Source: Planctomycetes bacterium RIFOXYC2_FULL_41_27 (GTDB taxonomy: Bacteria > Planctomycetota > Brocadiia > Brocadiales > Brocadiaceae). From it: a DNA stretch of 13,584 nt. Each line of letters opens with the position of its first letter. The stretch's first letter is position 1. The notes below the pieces were generated by a model. It saw nothing but the letters and a program-made list of their open reading frames with translations, had not been told where the DNA came from and searched no databases. This document shows, in pieces, positions 1-6,888 of the stretch. The stretch lies in contig MHZD01000142.1 of assembly GCA_001828645.1 (NCBI GenBank), positions 1 through 13,584 of the forward strand, read 5' to 3'. The position numbers were made by a program, and so were the translations under genes.

Positions 1-600
1 GTCAAATAGTCCTTCTTTAAACCTTTTATCTTTTCCCATCTTTGTAACGAGAGATTGATGGATGTGCGGGATAAGGGACTTTACCGCCTCCGTGAGGATG
101 TGGACAAAGAAGGTAGAATCAACATCGACAAGATGAAGATGACCATCACGGTGTAGCACAGATAGGTCATGGAGTATTTCTCTTGCTCTTCCCTTGAGTA
201 GTTCCTGTTTTGGAACGACCCAAAGGTCATTGACCTCCGTAACGGGAAGTAAAGATGGATACGTCTTTAAGCGGTGCTCATGGGTAACCTTTTCGTTCCT
301 TTTTGGTGTCCGCCAGATAATGGCATCCCTCATATTCCATGTCACGAAGTAGTCCGCATTCATGGACATGGCTTTCCTGGCAGCATTCTCAAGAAGCGTT
401 TTATCGTCTGCAGAAGTATCGGGCGTTTTCAGTTCCCATCCGCAGAAACCCACGCCCGAAGCTCTATTAAGCCATATCTGAATATCAGGAAAGTTTGTCG
501 TGGTGGATGAGACCTTAACTGAGGTTTCTGACGAGGCTATGTCAAATGGATAAGAACCATACGAAATAACTTCGTTTAGCCAGGAAATAACCTGGCTCAT
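1..600 (-). CDS. N-terminal part of a large restriction/modification-type protein (3' end beyond window)
   Basis: An uninterrupted minus-strand frame of 200 codons runs from ATG at 600 to the window edge, so the C-terminal part is missing. Residues 38-58 show a PD-(D/E)XK nuclease-like pattern: P38-D39, then 16 residues, then E56-L-K58 in the context GWELKTP. Next comes an alpha/beta stretch (ADYFVTWNMRDAIIWRTP) of the kind found in nuclease domains fused to N6-adenine methyltransferases (type IIG-like enzymes). I infer DNA cleavage or modification; no methylase motif lies in the visible part. The start is uncertain. The frame stays open to a stop at 667-669, and the upstream residues NANEREF look protein-like, so a TTG at 633 could be the true start. 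A GAGAG sequence just upstream of ATG 600 is only a poor ribosome site. Existence of the gene is nearly certain; its function is moderately supported. Confidence 0.75.
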   Translation of the reverse strand, partial: MSQVISWLNEVISYGSYPFDIASSETSVKVSSTTTNFPDIQIWLNRASGVGFCGWELKTPDTSADDKTLLENAARKAMSMNADYFVTWNMRDAIIWRTPKRNEKVTHEHRLKTYPSLLPVTEVNDLWVVPKQELLKGRAREILHDLSVLHRDGHLHLVDVDSTFFVHILTEAVKSLIPHIHQSLVTKMGKDKRFKEGLFD

Positions 601-757
601 GAACTCTCTTTCGTTGGCGTTAACGTTGGGCAAAGGAAGATACCTTATTTCAGGCCAGAAGCGATTTTACCAATCGTTCAAGTAAAAACTAACAGATATT
701 ACCTTTTATATTGGGTCTGGTTCAAGAGAAAAACTGTTTGACACTAAAAGTGTAGCA

Positions 758-952
758 GTGTCAATCGTATGCATTATTATTGCTGGTTGTGCGTCCTTAC
801 CACCTGTTGAGGATAATCAGGCAGAACAACAGGTAATTGATGTATACGATAGTAAGGGAAACGTAAAAAAGCGTATGATTATCAAAGATGATTATATTAC
901 GATTTATGATAAGGATTGGAAGACAAAGGGGTATGGAAAGGTGCAAAAATAG
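758..952 (+). CDS. Small putative lipoprotein
   Basis: A 64-residue protein beginning at a GTG. A short hydrophobic run (IVCIIIAGC) ends in a lipobox-like IAGC, followed by CASLPP, which is typical of the mature start of a bacterial lipoprotein. The remainder is a charged, hydrophilic tail with two IYD/VYD-type segments and no motif I recognise. Processing would leave a lipid-anchored peptide of about 54 residues. The signal sequence is odd: no basic residue lies between the annotated start and the hydrophobic core. The frame is open upstream to a stop at 683-685. A CTG at 734 would give an n-region with one lysine (FDTKSVAVS). No clear ribosome-binding site marks either start, so this may be a 5'-truncated relic of a longer lipoprotein gene. 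It faces the minus-strand antitoxin region immediately downstream. Confidence 0.5.
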   Translation: MSIVCIIIAGCASLPPVEDNQAEQQVIDVYDSKGNVKKRMIIKDDYITIYDKDWKTKGYGKVQK

Positions 953-966
953 CTTAAGTACAAGGA

Positions 967-1014
967 TTATCCAAATCTCTTACAACTTTCAGGAACAATC
1001 CTGCCTATTTCAGG
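967..1014 (-). pseudogene. Remnant of a ParE/RelE-type toxin
   Basis: Directly overlapping the last codons of the antitoxin at 1005-1187, another minus-strand frame reads PEIGRIVPE, then SCKRFG and a stop at 967-969. PEIGRIVPE closely resembles the central segment of ParE-family toxins, which typically read (F)PExGRIVPEF followed by N-x-x-IREI. In the next frame the sequence continues as VRDLDNP, which also resembles that downstream segment, suggesting a frameshift. The first half of the toxin (about 50 residues expected) and its C-terminus are absent, so no functional product is likely. The identification rests on roughly 10-20 residues plus its exact position next to an antitoxin, so it is a reasoned inference rather than a secure call. 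Confidence 0.4.
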
Positions 1015-1187
1015 GATTTCATTTCTTTTTTCAATTCTTCAACAGAAATAGTCTTGCCATCTTTTACCGCTTCCTGCCCCTTTCTAATTTTATCTAAAAC
1101 ATAAAGCTGGTACATAATATCATCAATACTGGCAGAATCAGGTAGTTTTGAAATTACATCTAATGCTTTTTTCTTTATCGTTATCAT
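1005..1187 (-). CDS. Small antitoxin-like protein (addiction-module component)
   Basis: A 60-residue protein beginning MITIKKKALDVISKLP. The layout (short N-terminal helix, a hinge SASIDDIMYQLYVLDKI, then a charged segment with GKTIS and EELKKEM) is that of small antitoxins paired with ParE/RelE toxins. These usually neutralise the toxin and repress their own promoter. The start is well supported: GGAG lies 8 bases upstream of the ATG, and a good sigma-70 promoter (TTGACT, 17 bases, TAAAAT) lies about 50 bases further up. No intact toxin follows; only a short ParE-like remnant overlaps the 3' end, so the gene appears to be an orphan. It may now act as an anti-addiction factor against related modules, or simply be decaying. 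The PIN toxin about 220 bp upstream has its own antitoxin and is probably a separate module. Confidence 0.65.
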   Translation of the reverse strand: MITIKKKALDVISKLPDSASIDDIMYQLYVLDKIRKGQEAVKDGKTISVEELKKEMKSLK

Positions 1188-1233
1188 ATTTATAACTCCA
1201 TTTAGTCTAATTGTTTTTTAAATTGTTATGCGC

Positions 1234-1262
1234 ATTTTATCACAGCATGGAATTTAAGTCAA
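1234..1262 (-). promoter_or_regulatory. Sigma-70 promoter of the orphan antitoxin
   Basis: On the minus strand, TTGACT (1257-1262) and TAAAAT (1234-1239) are separated by exactly 17 bases. Five of six bases match consensus in each box. The predicted start, near 1227, gives a leader of about 40 bases containing the GGAG ribosome site at 1196-1199. The promoter appears intact although the toxin it once served is broken. Confidence 0.65.
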
Positions 1263-1405
1263 AAGGCTGTTCTCTGCTGTGAACTGTTACGAGTATGGGA
1301 CGAGTCATTCTGGAAATAGGGTGTCGAGCCCATTGCACTCCCGATCCATGTCTGAGAACAAGTAAGAATCGAAATGAAAATTATGGTCGTTTTGATTTTT
1401 GATGT

Positions 1406-1837
1406 TCAGGATTGGATTTCGGGGATTACGTGAAAACCGGCTGCTATAAAATGGCGGTCAAAGGCCGCAACTTTTAATGCATCTTTATATCTTCTCAGAA
1501 AGCAAAAAGACGTACAGTCTGTAAAACTCCACATTTGATCTCGATAATTGATAAACATATCGTAGGAAAGGTTGAAAATTTCAGAATCTATAGGAAATAT
1601 CTTTATGGAAGGGGATTCATAAATCTTTCGGGCTATATCTACAGCAAGGTTTTTACCTCCCTGTCTCATAACAGTAGTGAGGGTTTCATCAAAGATATAG
1701 TCTGTAATTATAAATGCAACCGATGTTTGTTGATGAATAAGATTTTGTACAAGTAATCTTGCTGTTGGATGTTTATCATCTTTCTTATTATAAAAAGCAA
1801 TGAGGAAGGATGTGTCTGCAAAGATTATTTCTGACAT
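1406..1837 (-). CDS. PIN-domain toxin ribonuclease (VapC-like)
   Basis: A 143-residue single PIN domain, the usual length for VapC-like toxins. The metal-binding acidic residues are all visible: D8 in IIFADTSFLIA, E51 in the helix around DYIFDETLT, D107 in SFTDCTSF, and D127 in AAFDRHF. In this family they coordinate Mg2+ or Mn2+ for site-specific cleavage of tRNA or rRNA, which stops translation. The start overlaps the 3' end of the upstream antitoxin gene by 13 bases, so the two are translationally coupled and co-transcribed. No residue appears to be missing, so an active enzyme is expected. The W-S-F-T-D variant of the third motif is typical of the PIN subgroup paired with short, non-DNA-binding-looking antitoxins. 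The RNA target cannot be deduced from sequence. Confidence 0.88.
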   Translation of the reverse strand: MSEIIFADTSFLIAFYNKKDDKHPTARLLVQNLIHQQTSVAFIITDYIFDETLTTVMRQGGKNLAVDIARKIYESPSIKIFPIDSEIFNLSYDMFINYRDQMWSFTDCTSFCFLRRYKDALKVAAFDRHFIAAGFHVIPEIQS

Positions 1838-2004
1838 TTCATGCCATACAATAATTCATCAATTATTTTATTATTAGTATGACCTATATCCGCAGGGGCA
1901 GATGAAAAAAAAGGGTCATCCTTTTTTATCGGAACTGGGTTTATTTTTTTTTCTAAGGATTCTATGGCTTTTACATCTTTTCTTTTTTGCTTTACGGTAC
2001 TCAT
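1825..2004 (-). CDS. Short antitoxin partner of the PIN toxin
   Basis: A 59-residue protein starting MSTVKQKRKDVKAIESLEKK and ending in LLYGMKCQK. The N-terminal third is lysine-rich. The C-terminal part contains DDPFFSSAPADIGHTNN and then IIDELLYG, an acidic-hydrophobic segment of the type that threads along a PIN domain and blocks its active site. I see no clear ribbon-helix-helix or AbrB fold, so whether it binds DNA is unknown. Its last 13 bases overlap the start of the toxin gene, with the toxin ATG inside its own codons, which strongly supports a real antitoxin-toxin pair. The only purine-rich sequence, AAGGA, lies one base from the ATG, too close for a normal ribosome site. With the promoter placed as below, the mRNA would be essentially leaderless. 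Upstream, no other start is evident in frame. Confidence 0.72.
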   Translation of the reverse strand: MSTVKQKRKDVKAIESLEKKINPVPIKKDDPFFSSAPADIGHTNNKIIDELLYGMKCQK

Positions 2005-2011
2005 ATCCTTA

Positions 2012-2040
2012 TATTTACAAAATTATAAAACATTTGTCAA
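2012..2040 (-). promoter_or_regulatory. Candidate promoter of the PIN antitoxin-toxin operon
   Basis: On the minus strand an exact TTGACA (2035-2040) lies 17 bases before a weak TAAATA (2012-2017). That would place the transcript start at or next to the antitoxin ATG (2004). A perfect TATAAT (2022-2027) is also present, but it is only 7 bases from TTGACA and would need a different, poor -35 box. Which -10 is used cannot be decided by eye. Confidence 0.4.
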
Positions 2041-2165
2041 TGGAAAAAGTATAAACGATGTGGATGGAATTTTGATAAAATCTGATAAAAAACGTGCAAG
2101 CGCAACTAGTAACAAATAGCGTTTGTTGTTGATGTAATGTGTATCATTGCAATAGCATGAGAATT

Positions 2166-2273
2166 TCATCCAGCAGGAGGAGAATAATTTGTATGCCTTT
2201 CATAAGCTTTCCAAAATGGATTGTTTAAAGGCGGACACAAACGAGACATTTGGGTTGTATTTCCGTTTCTCAT
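2166..2273 (-). CDS. Very short reading frame after the response regulator, doubtful gene
   Basis: A 35-codon frame begins with an ATG one base after the TAG stop of the response regulator and ends at a TGA (2166-2168). The peptide is proline-rich toward the end (CPPLNNPFWKAYERH, then SPPAG) and matches no family I know. There is no ribosome-binding site, so expression would depend on coupling to the regulator's termination. It could equally be chance sequence or the remains of a lost gene. It is listed because of its position only. Confidence 0.15.
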   Translation of the reverse strand: MRNGNTTQMSRLCPPLNNPFWKAYERHTNYSPPAG

Positions 2274-2274
2274 G

Positions 2275-3672
2275 CTAAATAATATCCTTCGATTTAATGT
2301 TATATCTTTTCAGCATGCGCTGGAGGTATTGACGCTCTATTTCGCTCTCTTTGGCTGCGTTTGTTACGTTTCCACTGTTTTTATTCAGAGCGTTCGTGAT
2401 ATATTTTGTATTGAATGCATCGAGCGCCTTTCTGCGCGCTTCCTTGTAAGGCTGAGAAAGCAATTCATCCCCAAAATCCCCGGCGATTCCCTCTTTTTTT
2501 ACCAACGGCAAAATAACGTTTAAAGATATTATGTCTTCCGTGGTAAGGGTAACAGCCCTTTCTATGACATTTTCCAGTTCACGGACATTGCCAGGCCAGT
2601 TGTAATTGTAAAATTCCTTTTCTACTTCCGGCGAAATTCCCTTGATCTGCCTGTTTTCCTTTTTGTTATACTTTTCGATGAAATGTTTCAACAGGAGCGG
2701 AATATCTTCTTTTCTATCGCGTAATGGAGGCATCTTGATATTGATCACATTTAACCGATAATACAAGTCTTCGCGAAATTCCTTTTCCTGTACTCGTTGT
2801 AACAAGTCCTGGTTTGTTGCGGCAATGATACGCACGTCTACCTTCTTGGTAACGGTATCACCAAGTGAAATAAACTCTCCTTCCTGTAAGACCCTTAGAA
2901 TCTTTGCCTGCACCGATTTTGGGATATCGCCAATCTCATCCATAAACAGGGTGCCGCCATCCGCCTCTTCGAAAAGGCCTTTCTTGTCCTTGATAGCGCC
3001 GGTAAAAGCGCCCTTCACGTGCCCAAACAATTCGCTTTCAAGGAGGTTTTCGGATAACGTGGCGCAATTGATTACGACAAATTTCTCGTCCTTTCGATTA
3101 CCCGTAAAATGGATCGCCCTGGCAACAAGCTCTTTTCCTGTTCCACTCTCGCCAGTAATCAGCACGGTAGCAGTGCTGAGGGCAACCCTCGAAACCATGT
3201 CCAGCACCTTCTGGATTTCCTTAGAGCTTCCCACAATCTTTTTTAATCCATAGACCTTCTCCAGTTCAGAGTGCAGGTACTTATTTTCTTCAATTATCTT
3301 TTGCTGCGCAATGAGGCGGTCAATATTGAGGATGATCTCGTCAAGGTTAAAAGGTTTCGTAATATAATTAAATGCGCCGCGCCTCATTGCTTCTACGGCC
3401 GTCTCTATGCCGCCGTAAGCAGTCATTATCAATACCGAAGAGTTATATGTACCTTTAATCCTTTGCAGTAATTCCAGACCATCAATACTGCCGGGCAGTT
3501 TCATATCTACGATGATAATGGGAAATTCCTGCTTTTTAAGTTCATCCAAAGCCTCTTCGCCAGACGCCGCGGTTTTGACAATAAAACCACGCTCCGTCAG
3601 TGCATTGTTGAGCACCTTTCTGTAACCAACCTCATCATCAACCACTAATATTTTTGTGCCGTCTGTCTTCAC
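2275..3672 (-). CDS. Sigma-54-dependent response regulator, NtrC family
   Basis: A 465-residue transcription activator of standard NtrC length. Residues 1-120 form a receiver domain with acidic pocket D12-D13, phosphorylation site D56 (IIIVDMKLPG), T84 and K106. Residues about 145-385 form the AAA+ domain: Walker A GESGTGKE (174-181), the sigma-54 contact loop GAFTGA (221-226) and Walker B GGTLFMDE (239-246). The C-terminal 45 residues hold a Fis-type helix-turn-helix (SGNVTNAAKESEIERQYLQ). When phosphorylated it should hydrolyse ATP to open promoters bound by sigma-54 polymerase. The GTG start follows an in-frame TAA directly and is served by GGTGA five bases upstream. The gene follows the kinase gene at 3826-6312, its evident partner. 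No sigma-54 promoter (GG-N10-GC type) was found in this window, so its targets probably lie elsewhere. ZraR, AtoC and HydG are close analogues, but the signal is unknown. Confidence 0.93.
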   Translation of the reverse strand: MKTDGTKILVVDDEVGYRKVLNNALTERGFIVKTAASGEEALDELKKQEFPIIIVDMKLPGSIDGLELLQRIKGTYNSSVLIMTAYGGIETAVEAMRRGAFNYITKPFNLDEIILNIDRLIAQQKIIEENKYLHSELEKVYGLKKIVGSSKEIQKVLDMVSRVALSTATVLITGESGTGKELVARAIHFTGNRKDEKFVVINCATLSENLLESELFGHVKGAFTGAIKDKKGLFEEADGGTLFMDEIGDIPKSVQAKILRVLQEGEFISLGDTVTKKVDVRIIAATNQDLLQRVQEKEFREDLYYRLNVINIKMPPLRDRKEDIPLLLKHFIEKYNKKENRQIKGISPEVEKEFYNYNWPGNVRELENVIERAVTLTTEDIISLNVILPLVKKEGIAGDFGDELLSQPYKEARRKALDAFNTKYITNALNKNSGNVTNAAKESEIERQYLQRMLKRYNIKSKDII

Positions 3673-3705
3673 TTAAATCACCATTCAAATTTTGTATCAA
3701 TTCTG

Positions 3706-3811
3706 CTTACCGCTGAGAACGCTGAGATTGTTGAGAGAGACAAATAAAATTATGGAGATTCCTTTTGTTTTACCTTGCATTCTCCGCGTTCTTTGCGTTC
3801 TCTGCGGTGAG
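3706..3811. repeat. Inverted repeat between kinase and response regulator genes
   Basis: The arms are 3706-3727 (CTTACCGCTGAGAACGC...) and 3781-3811, whose reverse complement begins CTCACCGCAGAGAACGC. The right arm is longer by one internal AACGC-type unit. The element fills most of the 153-bp gap between the kinase stop and the regulator start. It belongs to the same AACC(A/G)CxxAGxACxC family found at 8112-8212 and 8957-9150. In the transcript it could form a hairpin that tunes the kinase-to-regulator ratio, or it may simply be an inserted mobile palindrome. Confidence 0.6.
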
Positions 3812-3825
3812 CTAATATCAATTAT

Positions 3826-6312
3826 TTACAATTTAACCACACGCATCCCCTGTTCTTTTCTTGCCTCCAGAGGCAGAAATATTCTGAATGTCGTACCCTT
3901 GCCAATTTCACTCTCCACTTCGATGCTGCCGTCGTGCATTTTTACAATACCATAACTAATGCTTAAGCCCAAACCCGTACCTTTCCCATCTTTCCTTGTG
4001 GTAAAAAAAGGATCGAATATTTTCGCCAAATCATTTTTGCTAATACCAACACCTGTATCTGTAATAAATATTTCTACGCATCCTTTATCCGTGTGGAAAC
4101 GGGATCCCACTGTCAACTCACCCTTTCGAGAGACTCCAACATGTTCGCCGTTTCCCAATGCCTCTCTCATGGCAAAAACGGCGTTGTTGGCAATATTAAT
4201 GATAACCTGTTCCATTTGACGGGCGTCCATCATAACGTCAGGAACATTCGGGTCGAGTACACGAACCACTTCTATCTTCTCTTTCCTGTATTGTTTCTCC
4301 ACAATGCTGAGCACACTATCTATCAAATTGTTCACGTTGGACATGCACATTTCTGGCTTTTTTTGTCTTGAGAAATCGAGCAAACCGCTAATTAAATCTT
4401 TACATCGTATAGATTCTTTTACAGAACCTTCCAGATATTCGTATAAATAAGATCGGGTCTTGCTAATGACATTTGATATTTGTGCCAATTCCTTGCAATA
4501 TTTGTCCAAATCATCAGCAATACATAAAAGCTCCTTCCTCAATGCATCCTTTTCCAGTTCAGCATTTGTTTTACGGTCCATGGATGTAACAACATCATTC
4601 AATCGCTTCGTGTTTTCAGAAATAGGAATGGAGGTTATGAGTTTTAAGGCATTCGTAACCCTCTCGAATAGTTTCATGCTTTCAGTGCTGTAAAGATAAA
4701 TTACCCCGATCGGGTTATTGATCTCATGGGCAATACCTGCTACCAGTTGACCAATAGAAGCCAGCCTGTCGGATTGCACGAGTTTTTGTTCCAGTCTTCT
4801 TAGTTCTGTCACATCGTTGGCAGTGCCCAGTACACTTATTAATTGTCCCTCTTTATTCTTAACAAGCGCTGTGCTCAGTAACACATTTCTGATGTTTTTT
4901 TGTTTGTCCAATACCTCAACCTCAAATATTCTTCTGAAACCATTGTGAACAATCTGGTCAACATTTTCCTGTCGCTTATCAAATAAAATAGAAATGAACG
5001 GCTGTCCGATCAACTCCTTTTCATCATATCCCCACTCTTTAATTTTGGGGTTAATAAAGGTAAACTTCTCCTGTACATCCAACGTAAATATTAATTCATT
5101 TGCATGTTTTAAGATACTCTCCAAATATTCTTTTCTCTCTTCAAGGTCGGCCTTTAATTTCAGAAGTTTTTCACGGGCATCCTTGATATCGTCTGTCATG
5201 TAATTAAACGAGGCAGTTAGTTCACCCAATTCGTCTTTCAAATGGCTTTCAACACGAAAATTTAGGTCGCCTGACGCTACCCTCTTCATTCCCTTAACAA
5301 GAAGAATAATGGGATTAATAATCCCTCTCGAAACAAATAATGAAATAAATACAACACCAATGATACATATCCCCACCACGGTAATTGCCCGATATTTAAA
5401 CTCGGAAATTGGAGAGTACGCCTCCGACTCATCTGTTTCCACTAGTAATACCCACCCTAGCTTCTTTAAATATCTCGTTGCACCAATAACGTTCCTTCCC
5501 ATATAATTTTTATATACACCCACAACTTCTTTTCCAGAATGCAGTGCGGCAGTTACTGGTTTGGTATTGATAGTTTGCTTTAAAATGGCATTCTCCTTAA
5601 ATCTTGAGCCTGTAATAAGTCTATTGTTTTTATTCACAATGTATGCTTCACTCGTCTTACCTCTTCTAAGAAACGTATCCACATCCTCTTTCTCACCTGC
5701 CATTTTCCCTGTTGTAATCTCATTTAGCTTGTTTGCATTATACCGTATCACGAGCACACCCAAGAACTTTCCACCTCGTTTTTTTAGAACTGGCGCCGCA
5801 AATGCCAGTGAATACTCACCTGTATTTTCGTCTCTATATACATCCTTGACATACGGACCTTCTTTGCCATAGGTAAAATAATCTGCGCCAAATTCTATTC
5901 TTCCAATACTGTTCTCGCTACTGGAGGCAACAATAATTCCTGCCTGATTTAAAATAAAGGTTTCATAAAAATCTTTGTTCAAATTTGTTTTATAGACCAT
6001 GTAATCATTGAATTTCCTGACAATGCGCTTATTTTCCGGATCACGATTCAATATCTCCAAGTGCCTTCGAATAAACTCATCAGAGGCGAAAAATTGAGAC
6101 GAATATTCACCCGCATTCAGGATGGTCTGAATGTGATTCTTGATGCCTTCAGCAAGGAAAGACTCTTCGTTCAGGAGTTCGTTTTTGATGGTTTCTCGGG
6201 CATACCGATACGTAAGGATGGCAACCACCATGATAGGTAAAATTGACAGGAATAAAAACCAGCACAGTAGTTTTCTCCTAATGCCGCTAAAAAGATTTAC
6301 ACCTTTTATCAT
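3826..6312 (-). CDS. Membrane sensor histidine kinase (dCache-HAMP-PAS-HisKA-HATPase)
   Basis: An 828-residue sensor kinase. TM1 spans about 14-34, a periplasmic dCache-like sensor 37-305, TM2 308-328, HAMP 329-381, a short coiled coil to 400 and PAS 400-505. The phosphoacceptor is H529 (LVAGIAHEINNP). The ATPase domain has N-box NIANNA (706-711), G1 DTGVG (752-756), F-box FDPFF (766-770) and G2 GKGTGLGL (776-783). It should sense an external small molecule through the Cache domain, autophosphorylate and pass phosphate to the NtrC-type regulator that follows. Unusually, about 115 residues separate H529 from the LLDFSR motif, against about 50 in ordinary NtrB/ZraS-like kinases, so the helical hairpin carries an insertion of roughly 65 residues. 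The ATG start leaves a leader of only about 8 bases after the predicted promoter, with no ribosome site. The ligand is unknown. Confidence 0.92.
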   Translation of the reverse strand: MIKGVNLFSGIRRKLLCWFLFLSILPIMVVAILTYRYARETIKNELLNEESFLAEGIKNHIQTILNAGEYSSQFFASDEFIRRHLEILNRDPENKRIVRKFNDYMVYKTNLNKDFYETFILNQAGIIVASSSENSIGRIEFGADYFTYGKEGPYVKDVYRDENTGEYSLAFAAPVLKKRGGKFLGVLVIRYNANKLNEITTGKMAGEKEDVDTFLRRGKTSEAYIVNKNNRLITGSRFKENAILKQTINTKPVTAALHSGKEVVGVYKNYMGRNVIGATRYLKKLGWVLLVETDESEAYSPISEFKYRAITVVGICIIGVVFISLFVSRGIINPIILLVKGMKRVASGDLNFRVESHLKDELGELTASFNYMTDDIKDAREKLLKLKADLEERKEYLESILKHANELIFTLDVQEKFTFINPKIKEWGYDEKELIGQPFISILFDKRQENVDQIVHNGFRRIFEVEVLDKQKNIRNVLLSTALVKNKEGQLISVLGTANDVTELRRLEQKLVQSDRLASIGQLVAGIAHEINNPIGVIYLYSTESMKLFERVTNALKLITSIPISENTKRLNDVVTSMDRKTNAELEKDALRKELLCIADDLDKYCKELAQISNVISKTRSYLYEYLEGSVKESIRCKDLISGLLDFSRQKKPEMCMSNVNNLIDSVLSIVEKQYRKEKIEVVRVLDPNVPDVMMDARQMEQVIINIANNAVFAMREALGNGEHVGVSRKGELTVGSRFHTDKGCVEIFITDTGVGISKNDLAKIFDPFFTTRKDGKGTGLGLSISYGIVKMHDGSIEVESEIGKGTTFRIFLPLEARKEQGMRVVKL

Positions 6313-6327
6313 AATTATGTTGTTAAT

Positions 6328-6356
6328 ATTTTACAATACCGCATTAGTAACATCAA
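6328..6356 (-). promoter_or_regulatory. Sigma-70 promoter of the two-component operon
   Basis: On the minus strand TTGATG (6351-6356) and TAAAAT (6328-6333) are separated by exactly 17 bases. The predicted start, near 6321, lies only about 8 bases before the kinase ATG at 6312. That fits the absence of a ribosome-binding sequence there and suggests a near-leaderless mRNA. Confidence 0.55.
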
Positions 6357-6582
6357 GTAAGGGTAATTCATGAATTTCCCCTACAGGTTTATTAAATTAT
6401 GTGCCTTTCATCAGTTTTGATAAGCCTGCAATTATGATTAAGATTATGCTTGAGTATCTAATCAAATATGTTATGTTAATGACAAAGTGCGCAATCCCGG
6501 TGGTTTTTTCTCTTATTATTTTTCATAGACAATTCATAGCTCAGCACAGCCGCAACCAAAAATATTACATGTAATTCCCCAC

Positions 6583-6617
6583 AATCCCCCTTTGGCAAAG
6601 GGGGAATAAGGGGGATT
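6583..6617. repeat. C-run/G-run palindromic repeat
   Basis: CCCCCTTT (6586-6593), GGC, then AAAGGGGG (6597-6604) form a perfect 8-bp hairpin. A second GGGGGATT at 6610-6617 can pair instead with AATCCCCC at 6583-6590, giving two mutually exclusive stems. This composition is typical of dispersed intergenic repeats rather than of a terminator, because no T-run follows. Confidence 0.65.
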
Positions 6618-6661
6618 TGTACGAATATAAAAAACAAAATCCCGCATTCAACGTATTTACC

Positions 6662-6689
6662 GTAGGGGCAGGTTTGAAACCCGCCCTAC
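6662..6689. repeat. GTAGGGGC-type palindrome
   Basis: GTAGGGGCAGGTTT is followed directly by GAAACCCGCCCTAC, a near-perfect 28-bp palindrome. Its ends resemble those of the palindrome at 12382-12407 (TAGGG...CCCTA), so both may be versions of one dispersed repeat family with a variable centre. Confidence 0.6.
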
Positions 6690-6888
6690 ACACTGTGGTA
6701 AATCATAGTCATTATTAAAATTTTTCAAAAAACTAAACTATTACAAAAAAAGAAGTCTTTACATAGTAATACCCTAGACAGAGTATACCTCATGGCATTC
6801 ATTTTTCAAGGATTTCTCTGTTATTTTTCAATATTAACAATTAATTTTTGGGATGTGCAGAAATTAAACTAATAAGGAAATTATAACT

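Larger units (their letters stand above)
6313..6888. other. Divergent intergenic region (576 bp) with two palindromic repeats
   Basis: No reading frame here looks like a gene. The left end carries the kinase promoter. The centre holds two unrelated palindromes (6583-6617 and 6662-6689). The rest is AT-rich sequence leading to the acyl-CoA dehydrogenase, whose ribosome site AAGGAAA lies about 10 bases before its ATG. I could not pick a convincing promoter for the plus-strand operon by eye. Confidence 0.6.

Noticed and set aside
274..510. Plus-strand open frame of 78 codons near the left end
   Set aside because: It lies wholly inside the minus-strand nuclease-like gene at 1-600, has no ribosome site and no recognisable composition, so it is a shadow frame.
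888..1097. Plus-strand 69-codon frame rich in Phe and Leu
   Set aside because: It overlaps the lipoprotein end and the antitoxin antisense. The Phe-rich composition is the mirror of Lys/Glu-rich coding on the other strand.
1260..1405. tRNA or structured RNA in the gap with GGGTGTCGAGCCC
   Set aside because: No cloverleaf arms or T-loop sequence can be assembled around it, so I see no RNA gene.
2176..2228. Strong GGAGGAG followed by an ATG on the plus strand at 2193
   Set aside because: The frame closes after 11 codons with no conserved feature. It is probably chance.
2825..3253. Plus-strand 142-codon frame inside the response regulator
   Set aside because: The opposite strand encodes the conserved AAA+ domain with all motifs intact, so this is antisense shadow.
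3826..6312. Several plus-strand frames across the kinase gene
   Set aside because: All are antisense to a continuous multi-domain kinase and lack ribosome sites and family motifs.
6313..6888. Sigma-54 (GG-N10-GC) promoter as a target of the NtrC-type regulator
   Set aside because: I scanned this divergent region and other upstream regions for TGGCAC-N5-TTGC-like sites and found none worth reporting.
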